A stretch of DNA of 64,000 nucleotides, taken from NCBI GenBank assembly GCA_902595795.1, contig CACJRK010000004.1:1-64000 (forward strand). The letters run 5' to 3'. A program made the translations under genes and the position numbers. Origin of the DNA: an uncultured Pelagibacteraceae bacterium (GTDB lineage: Bacteria; Pseudomonadota; Alphaproteobacteria; Pelagibacterales; Pelagibacteraceae). The notes beneath the pieces are model-generated. The model had not been told where the DNA came from, made no database searches, and worked only from the letters and a program-made list of their open reading frames with translations. This document shows, one piece after another, positions 47,619-54,814 of this stretch (position 1 is its first letter; every line of letters begins with the position of its first letter).

Positions 47619-48209
47619 ATGAATGAAAAAGCCCTAGAAAAGATACTAAATATATTTTCAAAAAAGGTTTTACCCTTAACTGAAAAAGGTGTTGCTAAAG
47701 GTAGTAAAGTATTTGGTGCCGCAATAATTAAAAAAGTTGATTTATCGCTTATAGTTGCAGAAACAAATAATGAAATAGAAAATCCATTGTGGCATGGAGA
47801 AATGCATACTCTCAAAAAATTTTATGAATTAGATGCAAATACAAGACCAAAAGAAAAAGACTGCATGTTCTTAAGTTCACACGAGCCCTGTAGTATGTGT
47901 TTGAGTGCAATCACATTTTCTGGATTTGATAATTTTTATTATTTGTTTCCTTATACTGCTACAAATGATGAATTTTATATTCCACACGATTTAAATATAC
48001 TCAAAGAAGTATTTAAAATTAATGATGGAGAATATAATAAAGAAAATTCTTACTGGAAAAGTCAAAATATAAACTTACTTATTGAAAATTTACCTACTTC
48101 AAAAAAAGAAAATATTTTAAAACAATTAGACGAAATTAAAAAAAAATATCAAACTTTATCAAATCAATATCAGGAAAATAAGGATGGGAATTCTATACCA
48201 TTAAATTAA
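47619..48209 (+). CDS. cytidine/deoxycytidylate deaminase-fold nucleoside deaminase
   Basis: This is a zinc-dependent deaminase of the CDA superfamily. The zinc-binding site is seen as WHGEMHTLKKF (HxE) and SSHEPCSMCLSAITF (PCxxC). At 196 residues it is longer than the guanine deaminase gene farther along the island, with an N-terminal helical region and a C-terminal extension. Its stop is three bases before the ABC ATPase gene, so it opens the nucleoside transporter operon. A role on an imported nucleoside or base such as adenine, adenosine or cytidine is likely, but the substrate is unknown. Confidence 0.83.
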   Translation: MNEKALEKILNIFSKKVLPLTEKGVAKGSKVFGAAIIKKVDLSLIVAETNNEIENPLWHGEMHTLKKFYELDANTRPKEKDCMFLSSHEPCSMCLSAITFSGFDNFYYLFPYTATNDEFYIPHDLNILKEVFKINDGEYNKENSYWKSQNINLLIENLPTSKKENILKQLDEIKKKYQTLSNQYQENKDGNSIPLN

Positions 48210-48212
48210 GTA

Positions 48213-49703
48213 ATGAATACAAACCTTAAAATTTTAAATGTAACTAAAATATATCCTGGGTGTGTTGCAAACGACAATGTTTCACTCGAATTTAATAGTG
48301 GTAAAATTTATGCTCTTCTTGGAGAAAATGGTGCTGGAAAATCTACACTAGTTAAAATTCTATCAGGCGTCATCATTCCTGACGAAGGTAACATTTATTT
48401 AAATGAAAATAATCTAAAGCTCAATTCACCATTAGATGCAAAAAAAAATGATATCGGAATGGTATTCCAGCATTTTAATCTTTTTGAAACTTTGTCCGTA
48501 TTTGAAAACTTAATAATAGACTCAGATGACGAAAGGGAAAGTTTAAGAGAAAAAATTGATACAATTATGAAAAAATATAATTTTTCAATTGATCTTGATA
48601 TTCCTGTTCTAAATCTATCAGCAGGTCAAAAACAGAAAGTGGAAATAATAAGATGCCTAATAAGAAGTCCAAAAGTTTTAATTATGGATGAACCAACATC
48701 TGTATTAACAGAACAAGAAACGAGTGAATTATTCTTATCTTTGAAAAAATTTTCAGAAGAAGGAATTTTAATTATTTATATTACACATAAACTAAAGGAA
48801 GTTATGCAGCTTTGTGATGAAGTTGCTGTAATGAGAAGAGGAAAGTTAGTTTCTGTAAGTGAAATAAATAACGAAAATATTGAGTCACTTGCTAACAAAA
48901 TGGTGGGTCAGAACCTAAAAACAATTAAGAAAAAAAAAACAAAAACTTCATCAGATCAGTTAATTAAAATAACTAATCTTAATTTTACAAGTGAAGATCC
49001 TTTTGAAACAAATTTAATGGATATTAATTTTTCTGTTAATCGAGGAGAGTGTTTAGGAATTGCTGGTATATCAGGAAACGGACAAAGTGAATTATTTCAA
49101 GTATTAAGTGGTGAAATTATTTCGAAAAAGAACTCTATAGAATTTAATAAAAATTATATAGGAGATTTAAATCCTCAAGAAAGAAGAGAATATTTGATGG
49201 CCTTTTCTCCAGAGGATAGGCTTGAGCAGGCTGCAATTCCACAAATGAAAATTTTTGAAAATGTAGCTCTAAACAATTTTAAATCATCAAATTTTTTTAA
49301 TAACGGATTAATAAACGAAAACAAAATTAAAGAGCATTCCAAAAAAATAATTTCAGATTTTAATGTTAATACAGATAACATAGAGTTAAAAAGCCAATTT
49401 TTGTCTGGAGGTAATCTTCAAAAATTAATTATTGGAAGAGAATTAATAACTTCTCCAGATTTATTAATTTGTTTTAATCCAACTTGGGGTCTAGATGTTG
49501 GAGCAATAAATTATATCCACGAAACATTGATTAAAATCAATGAACAAAATAAATCAATTATATTAATATCTACAGACACTGATGAGTTATTAAAATTAAG
49601 TGATAAAATTTCAGTAATTCATAAAGGAAAATTGTCAAAAATTATGAATTCTGAAGAAGTTACCTCTGAAAAACTTGGGATACTAATGGGAGGAGCAAAT
49701 TGA
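48213..49703 (+). CDS. nucleoside/simple-sugar ABC transporter ATPase (two ATPase domains)
   Basis: The 496-residue protein is a tandem ATPase of the RbsA/NupA type. The N-terminal domain has Walker A GENGAGKST, signature LSAGQKQKVEI and Walker B VLIMDEPTSVLT. The C-terminal domain has the degenerate GISGNGQSELF in place of Walker A, then signature LSGGNLQKLIIGREL and FNPTWGLDVGA, as is usual in this class. With the two permeases and BMP protein it forms a BmpA-NupABC-type importer. The next gene starts in its stop region. Confidence 0.93.
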   Translation: MNTNLKILNVTKIYPGCVANDNVSLEFNSGKIYALLGENGAGKSTLVKILSGVIIPDEGNIYLNENNLKLNSPLDAKKNDIGMVFQHFNLFETLSVFENLIIDSDDERESLREKIDTIMKKYNFSIDLDIPVLNLSAGQKQKVEIIRCLIRSPKVLIMDEPTSVLTEQETSELFLSLKKFSEEGILIIYITHKLKEVMQLCDEVAVMRRGKLVSVSEINNENIESLANKMVGQNLKTIKKKKTKTSSDQLIKITNLNFTSEDPFETNLMDINFSVNRGECLGIAGISGNGQSELFQVLSGEIISKKNSIEFNKNYIGDLNPQERREYLMAFSPEDRLEQAAIPQMKIFENVALNNFKSSNFFNNGLINENKIKEHSKKIISDFNVNTDNIELKSQFLSGGNLQKLIIGRELITSPDLLICFNPTWGLDVGAINYIHETLIKINEQNKSIILISTDTDELLKLSDKISVIHKGKLSKIMNSEEVTSEKLGILMGGAN

Positions 49704-50764
49704 TTAAAATCGTAAAACGAGATCAACCATCAAGAGCTATTTTTTTCTTTACACCTGTGTTAGCTATTTTTCTAACATTAGTAGCGGGAGGTTTGATTTT
49801 TTTTATTTTAGGTTTTAAACCATTTGAAGCTCTTAAATTTTTTTTCATAGTTCCAATTGCAGATAAATATGGTTTCAGTGAATTACTATTAAAAGCTACA
49901 CCTCTTTGTTTAATTGCAATCGGTTTATCTTTTTGTTTTAAAAGTAATAACTGGAATATTGGAGCCGAAGGGCAATTAACTTTCGGGGCGATAGTTTCAG
50001 GAGGAGTTGCATTATTGTTTTATGAGCAAGAAGGTTTTTATATTCTTCCAATAGTAATTTTAGCTGGTGCAATCGGTGGTATGCTGTATGCGTCAATACC
50101 CGCAATTTTAAAAACTTACTTTAATACAAATGAAATATTAGTAAGTCTTATGTTGGTATATGTTTCAAAATTAATTTTGGACTATCTTGTTGTTGGTCCT
50201 TGGAGCAATCCAGAGGGATTTAATTTTCCTGAAACCAGACAGTTCAGTGACTCTGCTAAACTTCCGTTATTATTTGAAGGACTAAGAATTCACGCAGGAA
50301 TATTTTTAGCTTTAGCTGCAGTGGTTATCAGTTGGTTTGTTTTTTATAAAACGTATTTAGGGTTCCAAATGAAAGTTTCAGGTTTTAGTTTAAAGACAGC
50401 AAAATATGCCGGATACAAAGGTAAAAAAATGATCATTCTCGTTTTTTTAATTAGTGGTGCTTGCGCAGGTTTAGCTGGAGTTGGAGAAATAACTGGACCT
50501 ATTGGTCAGCTTCACAGAGAAATTTCTCCAGATTATGGTTTTACTGCTATAATTGTAGCGTTTTTGGGTCGTTTACATCCTGTTGGTATTATCTTTGCAT
50601 CACTAGTTGTTGCAATAACTTATTTGGGTGCTGAAACAGCTCAAATATTTATGCAAATTCCTAAATATACTGGTCAGGTTTTTCAAGGAATGATTTTATT
50701 TTTTCTTCTTGCATCAGATTATTTACTTTTTTTCAAAATTAAATTTATAGGTTCAAAAAAATGA
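49700..50764 (+). CDS. nucleoside ABC transporter permease (NupB/YufP type)
   Basis: This inner-membrane permease of 354 residues has eight or more helices. Its NWNIGAEGQLTFGAI motif, the ANTNEILVSLMLVYV-like FNTNEILVSLML stretch and GACAGLAGVGEITGPIGQL are characteristic of branched/nucleoside-type (BPD_transp_2) permeases that work with BMP proteins. The start is TTG, with a strong GGAGGAG ribosome site six bases before it, and overlaps the ATPase stop. Its stop overlaps the next permease ATG by four bases. Confidence 0.92.
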   Translation: MIKIVKRDQPSRAIFFFTPVLAIFLTLVAGGLIFFILGFKPFEALKFFFIVPIADKYGFSELLLKATPLCLIAIGLSFCFKSNNWNIGAEGQLTFGAIVSGGVALLFYEQEGFYILPIVILAGAIGGMLYASIPAILKTYFNTNEILVSLMLVYVSKLILDYLVVGPWSNPEGFNFPETRQFSDSAKLPLLFEGLRIHAGIFLALAAVVISWFVFYKTYLGFQMKVSGFSLKTAKYAGYKGKKMIILVFLISGACAGLAGVGEITGPIGQLHREISPDYGFTAIIVAFLGRLHPVGIIFASLVVAITYLGAETAQIFMQIPKYTGQVFQGMILFFLLASDYLLFFKIKFIGSKK

Positions 50765-51693
50765 TCATTGATATAAATTTTATTGGACTGATAATTGCAT
50801 CAATAATGGCTTCCGCTGTTCCTTTGATCCTAGCGTCCTGTGGTGAACTTATTACAGAAAGATCCGGTGTTCTAAACCTTGGTGTTGAAGGAATGATGAT
50901 CATTGGGGCTATATCAGGCTTCGCACTAATGACAGTGACAGGAAGTTTGATTATTGCAGTTTTTGGTGCAATGTTAGCTGGAGTTCTAATTTCAACTATT
51001 TTTGCATTCCTTACTCAAACATTAATCACTAATCATGTTGCTACTGGTTTGGCGCTTACCATATTTGGAATTGGTATTTCTGCGATGATAGGAAAAAATT
51101 TTGTAGGTATTCCTGGAAAAGAGTTTCCTGTTTTGTTTGAAGGTTTAAAAGATACAATACCACTTTTCGGCCCAATATTATTTGGACATTCAATTGTTTT
51201 TTATTTTGCTTTTGCCCTTCCCTTCATAACTAGCTATTTTTTAAAAAAAACGAAAATTGGATTAATTGTAAGAGCTGTAGGAGACTCACCTGAGTCTGCG
51301 TCTAATCAAGGAATAAATGTTAGGTTAGTTCGTTACGCTTGTATACTTTATGGAGGCGCAATGAGTGGACTTGCTGGTGCATATTTATCCATGATTTATA
51401 CTCCTCAGTGGATTGAAAATATGACGGGTGGAAGAGGTTGGATCGCATTAGCTCTGGTGGTTTTCTCAACGTGGAACCCAATTAAAATTTTAATTGGCGC
51501 TATGATTTTTGGTGGATTAACAATTATTCAATTTCATATGCAAGCAATTGGAGTAAGAATTCCTGTGCAATTTTTAACAGCTCTACCTTACATCGTTACA
51601 ATAATAGTTTTGGTTGTAATTTCTCGTGATAGTAGAAAAATAAGGCTAAGTACTCCTAGTTCTCTGGGGAAATCTTTTCATAAAGACAATTAA
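50761..51693 (+). CDS. nucleoside ABC transporter permease (NupC/YufQ type)
   Basis: The second permease of the importer, 310 residues. The motif ERSGVLNLGVEGMMIIGAISGF near the N-terminus, LTNHVATGLALTIFGIG-like TNHVATGLALTIFG in the middle and RAVGDSPESASNQGINV are typical of the smaller partner permease in BMP-dependent transporters. The ATG overlaps the first permease stop. It is followed by a 78-base gap before bmpA that has a short AT hairpin and a T-run. Confidence 0.92.
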   Translation: MIIDINFIGLIIASIMASAVPLILASCGELITERSGVLNLGVEGMMIIGAISGFALMTVTGSLIIAVFGAMLAGVLISTIFAFLTQTLITNHVATGLALTIFGIGISAMIGKNFVGIPGKEFPVLFEGLKDTIPLFGPILFGHSIVFYFAFALPFITSYFLKKTKIGLIVRAVGDSPESASNQGINVRLVRYACILYGGAMSGLAGAYLSMIYTPQWIENMTGGRGWIALALVVFSTWNPIKILIGAMIFGGLTIIQFHMQAIGVRIPVQFLTALPYIVTIIVLVVISRDSRKIRLSTPSSLGKSFHKDN

Positions 51694-51716
51694 TTATAAA
51701 ATAATTATTTTTTTTT
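51691..51716 (+). terminator. weak hairpin with T-run between permease and BMP genes
   Basis: TAATTAT-AAA-ATAATTA (51691-51707) followed by nine T residues can form a seven-base-pair A-T stem with a U-tail right after the permease stop. A stem made only of A-T pairs would be weak, so this may be a partial terminator or mRNA 3' end feature, or chance in AT-rich sequence. Confidence 0.3.
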
Positions 51717-51771
51717 AGATAATTTAATCTAAGTTTAGTCTTATTAAAAAATCAAAAGGGGAAATAAATTT

Positions 51772-52842
51772 ATGCATAAATTTTTTATTCGTTCTTTCGT
51801 CTCTTCTTTAGTTTTATTATTTACGTTTACTGTAGCTGCAATTGCAAAAGATGTTAAAGCAGCATTTGTTTATATTGGCCCAACTGGTGACCATGGATGG
51901 ACATATCAGCATGATGTAGGTAGAAAAGCTGTTGAAGCTGCCGGATTTAAAACAACTTACGTAGAAGGTGTTCCAGAAAGTGCTGATGCTGAGAGGGTTC
52001 TTAGACAATTAGCTAATTCTGGTCATGATGTTATCTTTACAACTAGTTTTGGATACATGAATCCAACTAACAAAGTTGCAAAAGAGTTTCCAAATGTAAA
52101 ATTTGAACATGCTACTGGATATAAAAGAGAACATCCAAATGTTTCTACATACGCAGCTAGATTTTACGAAGGTAGAACAATCTTAGGAACAATCGCTGGA
52201 ACTATGACAAAATCAAATGTTATTGGTTATGTGGCATCTTTTCCAATTCCTGAAGTTATCAGGGGTATCAATTCATTTACTTTAGCGGCTCAAAAAGTTA
52301 ATCCAAATATTAAAACTAAAATTGTTTGGGCTTTCACTTGGTACGATCCAGGTAAAGAAGCAGAAGCAGCAAAAGCTTTAATTGACCAAGGTGCTGATGT
52401 AATTGCTCAACATACAGATAGTACTGCTATTGTTCAAATTGCTGAAAAAGCTGGAGTATATGCTTTTGGACAAGCAAGTGATATGGACAAGTTTGCTCCT
52501 AAAGCTGTATTGACTTCAGTTGAAAACAATTGGGGCCCATATTACGTAGACAGAGTTAAAGCTGTTGCAAACGGTACATGGAGCCAAAAAGATACTTGGC
52601 ATGGTATTGGAGACGGTATGGTGGTGATATCAGATTTAGATTCACAAATGCCAGCTGACCTAAGATCAAAAGTTAAAAAACTTCAAGCAGATTTAGCATC
52701 TGGTAAAGTTCATTCTTTCACAGGACCAATTTATGACCAGAAAGGTAATTTAATGGTAGCAGAAGGAAAAACTGCAGATGATGGAATGCTTGCGGGTATG
52801 ATGACTTATGTTAAAGGTGTTGAAGGAGATATACCTAAGTAA
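51772..52842 (+). CDS. BMP family ABC transporter substrate-binding protein
   Basis: This is the periplasmic ligand-binding component of the nucleoside importer. The signal peptide is MHKFFIRSFVSSLVLLFTFTVAAIAK, and the mature protein is about 330 residues. It shows AFVYIGPTGDHGWTYQHDVGRKAVE, the BMP family start, then FTTSFGYMNPTNKVAKEFPNVKFEHATGYK and WYDPGKEAEAAKALIDQGADVIAQHTDS. BMP proteins in this type bind nucleosides or purine bases. A strong ribosome site (AAAGGGG) and a good terminator suggest high expression, as expected for a binding protein. Confidence 0.94.
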   Translation: MHKFFIRSFVSSLVLLFTFTVAAIAKDVKAAFVYIGPTGDHGWTYQHDVGRKAVEAAGFKTTYVEGVPESADAERVLRQLANSGHDVIFTTSFGYMNPTNKVAKEFPNVKFEHATGYKREHPNVSTYAARFYEGRTILGTIAGTMTKSNVIGYVASFPIPEVIRGINSFTLAAQKVNPNIKTKIVWAFTWYDPGKEAEAAKALIDQGADVIAQHTDSTAIVQIAEKAGVYAFGQASDMDKFAPKAVLTSVENNWGPYYVDRVKAVANGTWSQKDTWHGIGDGMVVISDLDSQMPADLRSKVKKLQADLASGKVHSFTGPIYDQKGNLMVAEGKTADDGMLAGMMTYVKGVEGDIPK

Positions 52843-52865
52843 TCAGTTTTCAATTTAAAAATTTT

Positions 52866-52895
52866 AAAAGGCCGGTTTTTTAACTGGCCTTTTTT
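52866..52895 (+). terminator. intrinsic terminator after the BMP gene
   Basis: AAAAGGCCGGTT-TTTT-AACTGGCCTTTTTT forms a stem of about 12 base pairs (one G-T pair) followed by T residues, 24 bases after the bmpA stop. The AAAAGGCC...GGCCTTTT frame matches the groEL terminator. It touches the 3' end of the convergent phosphoribosyltransferase gene and may serve both strands. Confidence 0.9.
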
Positions 52896-53418
52896 ATATC
52901 TGATGTTTTTTTTTGATTTCTTCAATCCTTAATTCTTCATAAATTTCAAAGGGCTGTACTATCCAAGGATTATCAGGAAGTCTATTTGCACAGAAGTCTG
53001 GCTCAAATGTTGATTTCTTTTTTTTAAATAATGTTGCAGTTTTAATATCTTCTATTTTATCTTTAATGGGTTCATATTTTTTTAACCAATCTATACTTTT
53101 GTTAAAAGTAATTCCTGTATCAGATAAATCATCACATAAAAGTATTTTTCCACCCATATTAGGTGCTATAGAACTCATTTCTCTTGAGAACACAATATCA
53201 CCTTGCTCATCCTCCACTCCCTTACCACTGTAAGACTCAACTGCAAGATAAGCACATTTTAATTTAAAAATTCTACTTAAAACATCTATCATCGGTGCTG
53301 CTCCACGCATAATGCCAACTAGTATTGTTGGTTTGTATCCACTCTCATCAATTTGAATTGCTAGTTTCTCAACAGTTTTGTTGTACTCATCCCAGCTGAC
53401 AATCATTTTTTCAGACAT
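52894..53418 (-). CDS. purine phosphoribosyltransferase (Gpt/xanthine type)
   Basis: The 174-residue protein has the type I phosphoribosyltransferase fold. The PRPP motif is GKILLCDDLSDTGITFNKSIDWLKK, with the conserved acidic pair, and ILVGIMRGAAPMIDVLSRIF precedes it. The closing NPWIVQPFEIYEEL is like Gpt-type xanthine/guanine/hypoxanthine enzymes. In this setting it likely salvages imported purine bases to nucleotides, competing with breakdown by the neighbouring genes. Substrate preference is not clear from sequence. Confidence 0.88.
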   Translation of the reverse strand: MSEKMIVSWDEYNKTVEKLAIQIDESGYKPTILVGIMRGAAPMIDVLSRIFKLKCAYLAVESYSGKGVEDEQGDIVFSREMSSIAPNMGGKILLCDDLSDTGITFNKSIDWLKKYEPIKDKIEDIKTATLFKKKKSTFEPDFCANRLPDNPWIVQPFEIYEELRIEEIKKKHQI

Positions 53419-53434
53419 AATTTTTTATATCTAG

Positions 53435-54343
53435 TTATTTAAATAATAAAACTAAAACTGCAAGAACGATAAGTGCTATTATTGAGGAAATTAAAATATA
53501 CAACCTGTGAATGTTTCTTCCTCTTAAATTAAAATAATGTCTTGCCACCCCAGAAATAATTGCAATCGCACACAATATTAACCAATTATATTGGTGATAA
53601 ACTAAAAAGCTAGAATGCCCAGATAGCATTATAAACAATACTAAAAAAGTTGAATAATTATTATGAATTGACCGTTGTTTGGCTGCTAAGGATAAACTCA
53701 TGTCAAATTTTTCACCTCTTTCGCTACTACTAATTATATTCATTTGATTGGGTATAATTACTGTAAAAACATTACCAAACATATTAGTACCAATGATTAA
53801 CCCAACGCTCAAAATTGCAAATTTAGGTCCAAATAATTTTGTGAGACCAAAAGATACAAGTGTTAACAGAATTATTCCTGTGAATATAAATAAAATATTA
53901 TTCTCAATTAATTTTGATTTGCATAAAAGATCATAAATAAACCAAGCAACAATTAATGATAAAAGCGAAATAATAATGGCATAACTAGGAGGCATTAATA
54001 AAACACGTTTATCAACCATTAATACACCAGCATTATAATAGTAAATTACAACTAAGAGCAACATTCCAGTTACAAAAGTTAAGTAACTTTGCCATTTAAA
54101 GATTACTAATCTATTTAAATAATCCTGAGGTGGAGATGTTTTTAACCTTGAAAGTTTATAAAAAAAACCAGAATGCATCAGATATCCTTCACCATCGATA
54201 TCATCACTTGTTATATTTTTATTTAAATTATTATCTAAATAATTAAATAAAAAACTATTACCTACCCACAATATTGCAAATAAAACATGGCCCCATCTAA
54301 GAATAACTTCTAACCATTTTATTGTATAAGGTAAAAATTCCAT
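53435..54343 (-). CDS. puuD: PuuD-type urate hydroxylase, membrane domain only
   Basis: PuuD (Urate_ox_N family) is a membrane-bound urate hydroxylase that converts urate to 5-hydroxyisourate and passes electrons to a cytochrome c. The 302-residue product has about eight membrane helices and begins MEFLPYTIKWLEVILRWGHVLFAILWVGNSFLFNYLD, the family signature. I use the ATG at 54343, one codon inside the track start. Usual PuuD proteins continue into a C-terminal cytochrome c domain, but this one ends after the last helix with no CxxCH anywhere. A separate small cytochrome c gene lies at 61827-62150 in the same island. It overlaps the guanine deaminase stop by one base. Confidence 0.88.
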   Translation of the reverse strand: MEFLPYTIKWLEVILRWGHVLFAILWVGNSFLFNYLDNNLNKNITSDDIDGEGYLMHSGFFYKLSRLKTSPPQDYLNRLVIFKWQSYLTFVTGMLLLVVIYYYNAGVLMVDKRVLLMPPSYAIIISLLSLIVAWFIYDLLCKSKLIENNILFIFTGIILLTLVSFGLTKLFGPKFAILSVGLIIGTNMFGNVFTVIIPNQMNIISSSERGEKFDMSLSLAAKQRSIHNNYSTFLVLFIMLSGHSSFLVYHQYNWLILCAIAIISGVARHYFNLRGRNIHRLYILISSIIALIVLAVLVLLFK

Positions 54344-54813
54344 CAATATTTTATTTTATCTACTTTTTTATCCCAAATTTCAAATGCTTTTAAAGCTTCA
54401 TCTCTAAATATTTGTATCATTTCAATTTTCCTATCATCAATTTTTTTTGGAATCTCTTTATAAATAAACGAGTCATCGAAATCTATATTTTTTGCATCTT
54501 CTCGGGTGTTTGCATAATATATTTTATCTAATCTAGACCAATAAATTGCTGAAAGACACATGGGGCAAGGTTCACAAGAAGTATAAATCTCACATCCAGA
54601 AAGATTAAATGTATTTAATTTTTTACAGGCCTCCCGAATTGCTACTATCTCTCCATGGGCTGTTGGATCATTTGAATAAGTTACTTTATTAGATCCCTCT
54701 GCAATAATTTTGTTATCCTTAACTATGACACTTCCAAAAGGACCACCAATAGTATTTGCGCTATTGATTGAAAGTTCAATTGCTTTTGCCATAAATATTT
54801 TTTTATCTTCCAT
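54343..54813 (-). CDS. guaD: guanine deaminase (CDA-fold, GuaD type)
   Basis: This 156-residue zinc deaminase would convert guanine to xanthine. Its zinc site is AHGEIVAIREACKKLNTFNLSGCEIYTSCEPCPMCLSAIYWSRLDKIYYANTREDA, which closely matches Bacillus-type GuaD (TSCEPCPMC and the DAxxIGFDD region, here DAKNIDFDD). The nearby xanthine dehydrogenase and urate genes support guanine as the substrate. A tRNA adenosine deaminase is less likely given the C-terminal region and location. It lies two bases after xdhB and is coupled to puuD by TGATG. Confidence 0.92.
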   Translation of the reverse strand: MEDKKIFMAKAIELSINSANTIGGPFGSVIVKDNKIIAEGSNKVTYSNDPTAHGEIVAIREACKKLNTFNLSGCEIYTSCEPCPMCLSAIYWSRLDKIYYANTREDAKNIDFDDSFIYKEIPKKIDDRKIEMIQIFRDEALKAFEIWDKKVDKIKY

Positions 54814-54814
54814 T

